DNA of 64,000 bases from an uncultured Alphaproteobacteria bacterium. GTDB lineage: Bacteria; Pseudomonadota; Alphaproteobacteria; RF32; CAG-239. The notes under the pieces are model-generated. The model was not told where the DNA came from and did not search any database. It was given only the letters and a program-made list of their open reading frames with translations. This document shows, piece after piece, positions 49,632 through 57,588 of the stretch (the first letter of the stretch is position 1; each line of letters begins with the position of its first letter). The translations under genes were made by a program, and so were the position numbers. The DNA lies in the NCBI GenBank assembly GCA_910577205.1, contig CAJTMA010000004.1, positions 19,370 to 83,369 of the forward strand, written 5' to 3'.

Positions 49632-50858
49632 ATGAAGAATAAATATACTAAATCTTCTCTGGCGTCCGATGAATTTTATGCCCCGAAAAAGCCTTTGTTT
49701 TCAAGCAAAGAGATTATTTTTCGCTCACAGGGGCGCGCCAAAGTTTTTCACATTTCCTCTAATGCTCAGATTATCTTTCTGACACTGGTTTTGTGTATTG
49801 CCTGCTGGAGCTTTTACTCTTACCATATGTACCATAAATCCGGACGTATTCTGAAAACGCAAAGTATTGAATTGGTTGAAACGCGGGACGCTTATGTGGA
49901 TTTGATGACCGATTTTATGGCTTTGCATAAAAACATCGGCGCTATGCTTTCCTCTATGGAATCCGACAAAAGCACCGCCGTCAAAAATCTGGAAAGATAC
50001 CAGCGGCAGGCAATGATTGTCGAAGACAGAATTAAACAGATTACCAATGAAAAAGACTGGGTCAATTATGATGAAGTTAACGAAAAAACCTCATTAAGCG
50101 AGGCCCTGCTCCAACGGGACATTGCCGCCTCAGAAAGAGATGCGCTCAGAAGCCAAATCACACTGCTTGAAGAAACATTAGACGAGCTGAAAACCGCAGA
50201 GCTTGAAGTTCTTGATAAAATCAAATCGCTGTCAAACAAAGAGCTGGATAAAGTCAAAGGCGTTTTTTCATCAGTTAATACGGCGCTCAAACGCAAAGGA
50301 ATGTATTTTAATGCCCTCGCCAATTCCAAGCGCAAAGACAGCAAAGGCGGCCCTTATGTTCCTTTGAAAACGCGTATTAATAATCCGCAGTTTGACGATA
50401 ATATATCGCAAATTTTCAAAAACGTCGATGACCTCCATTATTACAAAGAAGTTATGCAATATATTCCTCTCGGCAAGCCGGTTTGGAGTTATTGGGTAAC
50501 TTCGGAATATGGGACTCGTTCTGATCCTTTCAAAAAGACCAAGGCCTCTCACAAAGGTATTGATTTAGCCAGCCGCACCGGCAATAAAATCAACATCAAG
50601 GCCAAGGGGAAAGTTACGCGCGCCGAATTTTCCGGCGGTTACGGCAATCTGGTTGTCGTTGACCATGGCAACGGTTTTCAAACCAAATACGCCCATCTGA
50701 ACAAAATTTATGTAAAAAAGGGTGAACATTTGGAAATTGATGATACAATAGGAGAAGTTGGCACAACCGGCAGATCAACCGGCCCGCATTTGCATTATGA
50801 AATTATTTATATGGGCGCTAATGTTGACCCGATGCCGTTTCTAAAGGCTAAAATTTAG
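49632..50858 (+). CDS. M23 family metallopeptidase with coiled coil
   Basis: A membrane anchor (about 43-63) precedes a long coiled coil (about 75-205), a basic stretch, and a C-terminal LytM/M23 domain (about 290-400). The zinc motifs H-x3-D (HKGIDLA) and HLH (GPHLHYEI) are intact, so it should be an active peptidoglycan endopeptidase in the periplasm. The gene directly upstream of a bactofilin suggests a role in cell shape or localized wall remodelling, as with bactofilin-peptidase pairs in other bacteria. Stop and next ATG are 9 bp apart. Confidence 0.9.
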   Translation: MKNKYTKSSLASDEFYAPKKPLFSSKEIIFRSQGRAKVFHISSNAQIIFLTLVLCIACWSFYSYHMYHKSGRILKTQSIELVETRDAYVDLMTDFMALHKNIGAMLSSMESDKSTAVKNLERYQRQAMIVEDRIKQITNEKDWVNYDEVNEKTSLSEALLQRDIAASERDALRSQITLLEETLDELKTAELEVLDKIKSLSNKELDKVKGVFSSVNTALKRKGMYFNALANSKRKDSKGGPYVPLKTRINNPQFDDNISQIFKNVDDLHYYKEVMQYIPLGKPVWSYWVTSEYGTRSDPFKKTKASHKGIDLASRTGNKINIKAKGKVTRAEFSGGYGNLVVVDHGNGFQTKYAHLNKIYVKKGEHLEIDDTIGEVGTTGRSTGPHLHYEIIYMGANVDPMPFLKAKI

Positions 50859-50867
50859 GAGTAAGAC

Positions 50868-51308
50868 ATGAAAAAATTAAAAAGAATGTTATATCTGAAA
50901 TTTGCAAGAAAGTTTAATCACGCTAACGAGCCTGTTCCTGTTCCGTCTATTATCAGCGAACATACCACGGTCAATGGCGATATCATCAGCCAGGGGACTA
51001 TTCATGTTGACGGGCGGGTAGAAGGCGATATTACCTGTGAGGAGTTGGTTATCGGTGTCAAAGGCGTTGTCCTTGGCAGCGTTAATGCCCAGCATTTGCA
51101 ATTGTTTGGCCTTATCCAAGGCAAGGTTATTGTTGATAAACTATTCATTGCACAATCAGCCAAACTGCTTGGCGATGCTGTTCATAACTCCATTGCTATC
51201 GAGCCTGGCGCATATATTGACGGGCATTGCATCCGCTCTGGTGCTCCTATTCCCGCCGAACAAGGCAAGCCGGATTTGCTCATTACGGATGCTTCAAAGA
51301 AAAAATAA
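50868..51308 (+). CDS. bactofilin
   Basis: The 146 residues contain the bactofilin beta-helix: repeated 'G-x-V-x-G-x-I' turns such as VNGDIISQGTIHVDGRVEGD, then VKGVVLGSVNAQHLQLFGLI. They are flanked by short disordered tails rich in Lys at the C-terminus. Bactofilins polymerise on the membrane and position wall enzymes. The neighbouring M23 peptidase is the likely partner (inference). AGGAG precedes the ATG. Confidence 0.9.
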   Translation: MKKLKRMLYLKFARKFNHANEPVPVPSIISEHTTVNGDIISQGTIHVDGRVEGDITCEELVIGVKGVVLGSVNAQHLQLFGLIQGKVIVDKLFIAQSAKLLGDAVHNSIAIEPGAYIDGHCIRSGAPIPAEQGKPDLLITDASKKK

Positions 51309-51329
51309 AGTCAAAGGGTAGAATTTATC

Positions 51330-51818
51330 ATGGCCAAGAAGGCAGTCAAATCTGATTTCATCAGCACCGGCAGTGTTGCTCAAAACCGCCGGGCGCATTT
51401 TGATTATGAAATCAGCGAAAAATTTACCGCCGGGCTGGAGCTGACAGGGACGGAAGTTAAATCTCTGCGCTTGGGTCATGCTAATATTAATGATGCTTAC
51501 GGCATCGAAAAAGACGGCGAACTTTATATTTCCAATATGTATATTGCCGAATATGCTAATAAAGGCTATGAAAGCCACATTGAAAAACGCGACCGCAAAC
51601 TGTTGTTAAAACGCAAAGAAATAAATGACATCATCGGCGCTTTATCCCGCAAAGGAGCGACATTAGTTGCCATCAGTTTGTTTTTTAACAATAAAGGCTT
51701 AGCTAAATTGGAAATCGGATTGGGACGCGGTAAAAAGCTCTATGATAAACGCGAAACACAAAAAGAACGCGACTGGAGTCGTGACAAACAGCGCATTATG
51801 GCAAATGCCAATCATTGA
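51330..51818 (+). CDS. smpB: SsrA-binding protein SmpB
   Basis: SmpB works with tmRNA to rescue stalled ribosomes. The 162 residues include NRRAHFDYEISEKFTAGLEL, LTGTEVKSLR, YANKGYESHIEKRDRKLLL and the C-terminal basic tail KKLYDKRETQKERDWSRDKQ that enters the decoding centre. Length is typical. No ssrA gene is visible in the following sequence. A terminator follows at 51877. Confidence 0.95.
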   Translation: MAKKAVKSDFISTGSVAQNRRAHFDYEISEKFTAGLELTGTEVKSLRLGHANINDAYGIEKDGELYISNMYIAEYANKGYESHIEKRDRKLLLKRKEINDIIGALSRKGATLVAISLFFNNKGLAKLEIGLGRGKKLYDKRETQKERDWSRDKQRIMANANH

Positions 51819-51876
51819 GTTTGCAACTCCTGATATTCTTGAAAAACAATTCAGTGACAAAGCTTGATTATAAGTT

Positions 51877-51908
51877 AAACCGTCCGGCGGATAAAACCGG
51901 ACGGTTTT
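51877..51908 (+). terminator. terminator after smpB
   Basis: A GC-rich stem (AAACCGTCCGG with CCGGACGGTTT) and T run, 60 nt after the stop. Confidence 0.8.
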
Positions 51909-52010
51909 CAGGTGGCGGTAAGCTGTGCCTTATTTTGAACGTTCAGATATCCGCTTCGCCGCAACCAGTCCCCGAAAATACTCTCCCTCTTTTCGAGGAT
52001 AAAAACTTTG

Positions 52011-52262
52011 TCAGGCTTCCAAAACCACGCTGACATTAAGCTGATAATAATCCAGCAGATAACCGATATCCATATTGGTTATGGCAGCGCGGCCACTTTC
52101 GATTTTCTCCAGACTTTTCGGATTAATTTTGGTTTCGCGGCAGACTTGCTCCCGGCTGATGTTGCGTTGTGAGCGTATCATCATCAACCAAATACCGAGT
52201 GTCCGCCCGATGGTGGTTTGCAAATCTTTGGGTGTGATTTGCAGCGTTACTTTTTCTAACAT
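52011..52262 (-). CDS. XRE-family helix-turn-helix regulator, 83 aa
   Basis: It starts at the ATG at 52262 with AAAGGAG seven bases upstream; an earlier in-frame ATG lacks this. The Cro/CI-type helix-turn-helix is clear: IRSQRNISREQVCRETKINP, then SLEKIESGRAAITNMDIGYL. The whole protein is little more than the DNA-binding domain. Regulator target unknown. A perfect 11-bp inverted repeat at 52298-52321, 36 bp upstream, is a candidate operator. Confidence 0.85.
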   Translation of the reverse strand: MLEKVTLQITPKDLQTTIGRTLGIWLMMIRSQRNISREQVCRETKINPKSLEKIESGRAAITNMDIGYLLDYYQLNVSVVLEA

Positions 52263-52297
52263 TCCAAGCTCCTTTAGGTTTATTAATCCCCTCCACA

Positions 52298-52321
52298 CCT
52301 CCCCTTAAAATTAAGGGGAGG
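52298..52321. repeat. perfect 11-bp inverted repeat upstream of the XRE gene
   Basis: CCTCCCCTTAA-AA-TTAAGGGGAGG. Its position just upstream of the regulator suits an operator, but similar palindromes can be dispersed repeats. Confidence 0.5.
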
Positions 52322-52770
52322 CAGAGAAAGGATTTTAAAAACAAAACCACCTTTTGGGAAAAAGGCGGAGGAGCTGAAAAACTGTATCTAGACAGTCACA
52401 CTTATTCGACCAAAGGCTTATATCGTGTACTCCCCCCAAAATGGAGGATTTTTCTAGATAAGATGTTTTTCAGACACCACAACCAATCTCTTGGCTGCAA
52501 AAGTTATATTAGGTGATTATTTTTATTTTGCAATCAAAATATTGTGATTGTTTGGTTGGGAGGGAGGAGAGGAAAAGTCAGATGATGGGGCGGTGAATAT
52601 TGGGGGAGTGTCTGTGGTGAGCGGCGTATATGGATGGTCAGGTGTTGAGGTGGTGGTGAAAACATGGTGGCAAATATTGGAGCAATGAGTGGTGTGCGCG
52701 GAGGGAGAGGAGGAAAAGGTGATGCAAAGAGCAGTAGGAGGGAAGAGTGGCTGGAGCAAAAAGGTGGAAG

Positions 52771-52932
52771 TGTCATTCTGAGGAGCTGTGCGACGAAGAA
52801 TCCATGATTGAGCAGCCACGTTATCAACATCGTGCCGGTTTGAATATGGATCCTTCACCGCGTTGCGGTTCAGGATGACAGATAAAAAAAACTGCAGTTC
52901 AGGATGACACGTCCAGAGCGTCATTCTGAGGA
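52771..52932. repeat. cluster of dispersed inverted motifs
   Basis: TGTCATTCTGAGGA at 52771-52784 and CGTCATTCTGAGGA at 52919-52932 flank GTTCAGGATGACA at 52868-52880 and 52897-52909, which is close to their reverse complement. Motifs of this type recur in intergenic regions of many bacteria. Confidence 0.6.
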
Positions 52933-53035
52933 ACATTGTAATGGTCAAGGTGACACATCTGAAGTCTCCAACATCAGTGGTAACTCAATCCAGACAATGA
53001 CTGGAGAAAACTGTACCAAAGTTAATAAAATTCTT

Positions 53036-54199
53036 CTACCTAATTCCGGTATAGATTTTACTATCATCAGGAATTGGGCGGCCAATGCCTTTTTTTAGCT
53101 TACTTAAGCGGACAAAGCCTGTTTCGCCATTATCGACCATTATCCGCGCCCAAACCTTATTAGGGGTATATCCGGTCAAACGCACGGTGGTTTGCCCTCT
53201 TATTTCTACCAGCTTATCAAAATTATCATCCGGTCCATACATAACTGCAACTGGTTCAATCACATGGTACAGCCGTCTTTGGTCTTCCGTATCAACCGGA
53301 ATGTCAACCACCTTGGAAACAACAACATCATCCACGCCGCGGCCGCTGTTAAAATGCACTTCCTGATAATAGGTCACATCATTATTTCTAGCGAAATACT
53401 TATTAAACTCCCGCCAATTCATAACTCTAGTAGAAACGCCCATCAGCAATACGAAGAGCAAGATTCCGGGAATAAGCAGTTGCAGATTTTTCAACTGGCG
53501 AAAATTCCAAGCAGCCGGTTTGGGGCTCTGCACAGGCGGCAGAGTGCTTAAAAAGCGATTGATTAAACCAGCCTCTTCTGCTTGAGCATAATCAAGAGCC
53601 AATTGCCCGGACAGATAAGCCTGCTGCAATTTATTTTCCTGCGCATAAGCCAGCATATTATGTACTAAAAGAGTCAGGTTTTCTTGGCGGTTAGTACCGA
53701 TATTTTTATAATTGGCGGCTATCGCATGAAGATTATATGCCAAGCCGGGAATATTCCACCAACCCAACGTCCAGTTTATCAGCGAATTGCGGAGAACCAA
53801 ACTTTTGGCTTCGTTAAAATTACAGATTTCCGCCGGAGATGTGTCGGTAAAAGCCGTCAGCTTGCCGATGACTTGCCTCAAGGTTACCGTGCGCAGGTTA
53901 ACTTCCTGCTGCCCTTTACGATTGGTATAGACTTTAAGCGCTTTCATATCCGGGAATTTCGCAGCCGGATAAATACGCGCCAGCAAATCATAAATCAGGC
54001 GTTGTTTACTATCGCTAATCACATCATAGGCAACTGATATTTTTTGAAAAGTTTCAACAGCTGCCGGATCAGTATTATGATCGGGATGCCAGCGTTTGGC
54101 CTGCTCGCGGTAGCTGCGTTTAATCTCGTCATCCCCGGCTGTCAAGCTCAGTCCAAGGATTGCATAGTAGCCTAAAGGGTCTGCTGAAAAACTGCTCAT
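53036..54199 (-). CDS. DnaJ-domain membrane protein with C-terminal SH3-like region
   Basis: A J-domain is at the N-terminus: YYAILGLSLTAGDDEIKRSY, then HPDHNTDPAAVETF with the HPD motif (about 38-40). A helical middle region leads to one transmembrane helix (about 240-258). The C-terminal part has an SH3-like pattern (MYGPDDNFDKLVEIRGQTTV, then VWARIMVDNGETGFVRLSKL) and would be extracytoplasmic. Its start overlaps the stop of the FliK-like gene (ATGA), so it is the last gene of the flagellar operon. A DnaK co-chaperone role at the membrane, perhaps for flagellar export or assembly, is inference. Confidence 0.8.
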   Translation of the reverse strand: MSSFSADPLGYYAILGLSLTAGDDEIKRSYREQAKRWHPDHNTDPAAVETFQKISVAYDVISDSKQRLIYDLLARIYPAAKFPDMKALKVYTNRKGQQEVNLRTVTLRQVIGKLTAFTDTSPAEICNFNEAKSLVLRNSLINWTLGWWNIPGLAYNLHAIAANYKNIGTNRQENLTLLVHNMLAYAQENKLQQAYLSGQLALDYAQAEEAGLINRFLSTLPPVQSPKPAAWNFRQLKNLQLLIPGILLFVLLMGVSTRVMNWREFNKYFARNNDVTYYQEVHFNSGRGVDDVVVSKVVDIPVDTEDQRRLYHVIEPVAVMYGPDDNFDKLVEIRGQTTVRLTGYTPNKVWARIMVDNGETGFVRLSKLKKGIGRPIPDDSKIYTGIR

Positions 54200-55794
54200 A
54201 TAAAAATTCCTGTCGGTAAAATATCATTACTGATATCTTCGCCGATTTTGATGAAATTTTCCTTAATATTAACTTTGATTGTTCCGGCATAACCAACTTC
54301 GTGCAGTGTGGTTTTGAATATACGCATGATATTGGCGCAAAGGTCATTGCCAACAAAACGTTCGGTACGGATTATCAAGTCAAATCTCTTATCGCGCCCC
54401 AGCGTATAACCGTCAAACTGAAAACGGCCAAGCTTGGTAAAATTGGTATCCACCACAAAGCGCGTGCCGTATTTTTGCTTTTGCTGCTCCGGCGTTTCAT
54501 CTTCATCATCGTTATATTTTTTTACCGCCAGACGGATTTTTTCTAACCCTTCGCCTGTATAAAAAGGAATTTCCACTAAGCGCCAGACAGGCGTTTCCCT
54601 GGAGGATGAAGCCAATGCGCCGGTCAATTGCTGCAAGGCTTCCCTGCCCTCAGGCCCTGAAGCAGACAGCCGCTCAATGACCTCTGTTCCCAGCCATTGT
54701 TTGACATCCTGCTGCACCGCAGCTTTCACATAATTGACCATATTCAGCAGCATATTTTTTCCGGCGGCAGGCAATTTGCTTATTACAACATTCATCGTTT
54801 CCGGCGGAAGGTTCAGCGGTTTTAAGCTATCCAACAATTTGGTTACCGGAAGCGGCTTGCTTTCCGGCAGCTTGGCGGAAAGTTCAGGCAAAGCTAGTTC
54901 CTCCAAAAGTGACGCGCCGGCCGATAACAGAAGCTCCGGAAGCGGTTTATCCGCCGTTTGCAAAGGATGAACCGTTTTAACTAACAATTCCACCGGAAGA
55001 CCGTTGTCCAATTTTAACGGCGTGGCACTGATTACCTCGCCAAGCGGCGTTTGGAAAGCCGTTAAGTTGATTTCAGGAGAAACGCGGGTCTGCGCCGGAA
55101 AAGTTTTGCCGGGCAGGATTTGCAGTGCACTTTCCAGTTTAACCTGAAAATCAGGCTGCTGCGGATTTAGCAGCAAAGCTTTAAGGGTTTGGACGACCGC
55201 TTTGGTTTCCGGCGGCAAAGGGATGGCGGCATCAGGCAGCACTTTCTGAAAAGCAAGTTCGATTTCCGCCTCAGGCAGTTTGGCGGCCAATTCCGGCGGC
55301 AGCTGCTTAACCCCCAGCACTTCGGCGGCAAGGGTTTTAAGCGGCAAAGGGTGAAGCTGAACCTCCGTTTTAACTCCCGTTGCATTCGCAATAATAACCG
55401 GCGCTTCTGCCCGCAGCGGTTCTTTGGCGACAGGCAACTGCAATTTATCCGCCGGGCGGCCGTCAAGTGTCAGCAGTTTAAAGGCAACAATATTCTCTCT
55501 GGATGACATGACGCGGATTTCCGCCTGGTAAGGACGGTTTTCAGGAAACAACTGCGTCTGGGTGTTGGTACTGACATTCAATTTAACAGGAATTTGGAAT
55601 AACCGGTTGTTGTTTTCTATTTTTATTCCGGTAACCCAACCGTTTATATCCGGCTGAATATTGATGGTTAACGACGTGCCGGGTTTAAGATTTTCCAAGC
55701 CGGTTCCCGAAATATCCATACTGCCGCCGATTGTGCCGGTATCGCTTCCCGGCGTTTGGTTAGGCATGGTAATCGGAGGAACCAGCGTTTCCAT
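54196..55794 (-). CDS. FliK-like flagellar hook-length control protein
   Basis: The 532 residues are Leu/Pro-rich through about 400 (many 'PELAAKLPEA', 'LPLPPETK' segments), typical of the disordered FliK ruler region. The C-terminal domain at about 435-520 has TNFTKLGRFQFDGYTLGRDK and NIMRIFKTTLHEVGYAG, fitting the conserved Flg_hook fold. FliK sets hook length and switches the export gate to filament substrates. The gene ends in overlap with the DnaJ-type gene and begins just after flhG. I leave the symbol blank because the match rests on pattern and position. Confidence 0.65.
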   Translation of the reverse strand: METLVPPITMPNQTPGSDTGTIGGSMDISGTGLENLKPGTSLTINIQPDINGWVTGIKIENNNRLFQIPVKLNVSTNTQTQLFPENRPYQAEIRVMSSRENIVAFKLLTLDGRPADKLQLPVAKEPLRAEAPVIIANATGVKTEVQLHPLPLKTLAAEVLGVKQLPPELAAKLPEAEIELAFQKVLPDAAIPLPPETKAVVQTLKALLLNPQQPDFQVKLESALQILPGKTFPAQTRVSPEINLTAFQTPLGEVISATPLKLDNGLPVELLVKTVHPLQTADKPLPELLLSAGASLLEELALPELSAKLPESKPLPVTKLLDSLKPLNLPPETMNVVISKLPAAGKNMLLNMVNYVKAAVQQDVKQWLGTEVIERLSASGPEGREALQQLTGALASSSRETPVWRLVEIPFYTGEGLEKIRLAVKKYNDDEDETPEQQKQKYGTRFVVDTNFTKLGRFQFDGYTLGRDKRFDLIIRTERFVGNDLCANIMRIFKTTLHEVGYAGTIKVNIKENFIKIGEDISNDILPTGIFI

Positions 55795-56625
55795 TTATCT
55801 TTGCTCCGCGATTAATTTGCGGGCGATGGCAATGACATCTTCCGCTGCCTCAGAAGTGGGAAAACGGTTAATTAACGGCGTTTGATTGCGAATTGCGTCA
55901 CGCACCCGGGTGTCACGGCGGATTATGCCCAGAAGCGGCGGATTAATTTTCAGAAAATTAGTGCAGGCTTTAAGCAGCGTTTCATATGTGCGCTGCCCTT
56001 CGCGCAGAGAATTAGCCTGATTAATGACAACATTAATGTCAGACTTCGGATATTGCATGGCCATAATTTTAATAAAGGCATAAGCATCGGTGAGCGATGT
56101 CGGTTCATCGGTGCAAAGGACAATAATTTTCTCGGCCATGCTGGAGAGAATACGCACCGGCTTTTCCACCCCTGCCCCCATGTCCAAAATAACTTTATTG
56201 TAAGAAGAGGCCAGCAGCGACAAGTCTTCACCCAGAATCTGCAAGCGCCCAATCGGCATAGAAGCCAGCCCGGCAGAACCGGAGCGGCCGGCAATAATAT
56301 CAAACCGGGTACGGTCGCAATGATGAATAACTTGGTTTAGGGTTTTAGAACCGGCAATCACGCTGCCCAAATCGTCTTTAACCATTAATCCCAGCTGGAT
56401 GTCAATATTAGCCAGTCCCAAATCTCCATCAAAAAGGAGGGTTTTCTGCTTATAGCCGCTCAAAGCATGAGCCAGCGTAATTGAAAACCAGGTCTTGCCA
56501 ACGCCGCCTTTACCCGAAGCAACGGCAATCATATTCTTACCGCGGCGCACGCTGCGCGGTGTTGCTGCCCGAGGCATAATCTTTAATTCATCCTGTTTGT
56601 TTTCCATGGTTTTCTCTTTCTTCAT
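55795..56625 (-). CDS. flhG: flagellar number regulator FlhG (MinD/ParA-like)
   Basis: An ATPase of the ParA/MinD family that limits flagellar number. Of 276 residues, the deviant Walker A is ASGKGGVGKTWFS (about 32-44). Switch regions follow in LLFDGDLGLANIDIQLGL and ILDMGAGVEK, with LCTDEPTSLTDAYAFIK. The ATG overlaps the flhF stop by one base (TGATG). The second in-frame Met at residue 7 is an alternative start. Together with FlhF it sets a polar flagellum. Confidence 0.92.
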   Translation of the reverse strand: MKKEKTMENKQDELKIMPRAATPRSVRRGKNMIAVASGKGGVGKTWFSITLAHALSGYKQKTLLFDGDLGLANIDIQLGLMVKDDLGSVIAGSKTLNQVIHHCDRTRFDIIAGRSGSAGLASMPIGRLQILGEDLSLLASSYNKVILDMGAGVEKPVRILSSMAEKIIVLCTDEPTSLTDAYAFIKIMAMQYPKSDINVVINQANSLREGQRTYETLLKACTNFLKINPPLLGIIRRDTRVRDAIRNQTPLINRFPTSEAAEDVIAIARKLIAEQR

Positions 56626-57578
56626 CAGGGCAAAATAAGCTTGGCTAAAGATTTGTGGTTAATAGCAGCCAGTCCCTGCGCAATGGAGGAGTTGACACTG
56701 GCAGCACAAAATCCCGTCCGGCAGCAGCCGGCTATTGAAATCAGCGAACCGATACGCCTAGTTAAATCCAAACGGGTCGGCAGCAAATACTTAACACCGA
56801 ACTGATTAAATATCTCGGCAATTTCAACGGCTTCGTATGAATTTTTTCCGGCATCGGCCGTCAACACAATATCGCTTTTGACAACTTCAGCAAGCCCGCG
56901 CAGGCGGTCAATCTCCGCCGCCACAAAAGGGTTCACTCCCGGAGTGTCAATCAGCACCAAGCGATAAGTCTGGCGCGCGGTGCGCACGGCTTCGTAAAGG
57001 CTGCGTTCGCCTTTGCAAAAAAAGAAATCCGTTTCCAGAATTTTGGCAAAAGCTTCGAGCTGGTGGTTAGCTCCGGCTCGCACATTGTCCGTGCTGATAA
57101 TACAACAGCTGATTTTATTAAACCGCGCCTGTGTCGCAACTTTGGCAATAACCGTCGATTTCCCCGAACCGGGAACGCCCATAAACATTTTAACCGGGCT
57201 GGACAAATCAAGCAAAGAGCCGAAAGGAAACATCTCGCCAAAGCAGGTGGACAACAGCCGGTGTTCATCACTAATCCCGCGTTCTAAGCTCAAATTGCGG
57301 CAATAGGCCAAGATGCGTTCGGCAACCGTGTCAATAACGCCGTGATAGTCTAAACAATCCCGCAGGCGGCTGTCATCAAAGCGAAAACGGCTGGGTGTAA
57401 TTTGCAACTCATCCGCGGGATTAAAATCTATATCTTCGCGTTCCTCAAGAGCGGCAACGACTTTTACCTGACCGTCAATCGTTTCGGTTGAAATAATAAC
57501 CGCGTCAGCTCCTAATTCCTCTTTAACAAGGAGCATGGCTTCAGACATGGTCGCGGCAAGGTAATTTTTAATGCGCAT
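56625..57578 (-). CDS. flhF: flagellar GTPase FlhF
   Basis: An SRP-type GTPase that places the flagellum at the pole. The 317 residues begin MRIKNYLAATMSEAMLLVKE, a conserved FlhF start. The G1 loop is GVPGSGKST (about 133), the G2/G3 region includes ISTDNVRAGANHQLEAFA and VLIDTPGVNPF (about 210), and LTADAGKNSYEAVEIAEIFN precedes the C-terminus. It is shorter than Gram-positive FlhF, with a reduced basic N-domain. It starts 10 bp after flhA. Confidence 0.92.
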   Translation of the reverse strand: MRIKNYLAATMSEAMLLVKEELGADAVIISTETIDGQVKVVAALEEREDIDFNPADELQITPSRFRFDDSRLRDCLDYHGVIDTVAERILAYCRNLSLERGISDEHRLLSTCFGEMFPFGSLLDLSSPVKMFMGVPGSGKSTVIAKVATQARFNKISCCIISTDNVRAGANHQLEAFAKILETDFFFCKGERSLYEAVRTARQTYRLVLIDTPGVNPFVAAEIDRLRGLAEVVKSDIVLTADAGKNSYEAVEIAEIFNQFGVKYLLPTRLDLTRRIGSLISIAGCCRTGFCAASVNSSIAQGLAAINHKSLAKLILP

Positions 57579-57588
57579 CCCTTACCTC

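Larger units (their letters stand above)
52263..53035. other. 773-bp gene-free, G-skewed region
   Basis: No gene can be supported here. From about 52552 to 52770 the plus strand is very rich in G and poor in C (roughly six G for each C by eye), with several G-runs. From 52771 to 52932 there are copies of a dispersed motif (GTCATTCTGAGGA) and its near reverse complement (GTTCAGGATGACA). This suggests accumulated repeats or a noncoding RNA. Confidence 0.5.

Noticed and set aside
51819..52010. Search for tmRNA (ssrA) next to smpB
   Set aside because: No tRNA-like ends or tag-peptide frame are visible there.
52523..52948. 141-codon minus-strand open frame in the G-skewed region
   Set aside because: The translation is a low-complexity Pro/Ser/Thr string caused by the C-rich minus strand; no ribosome site.
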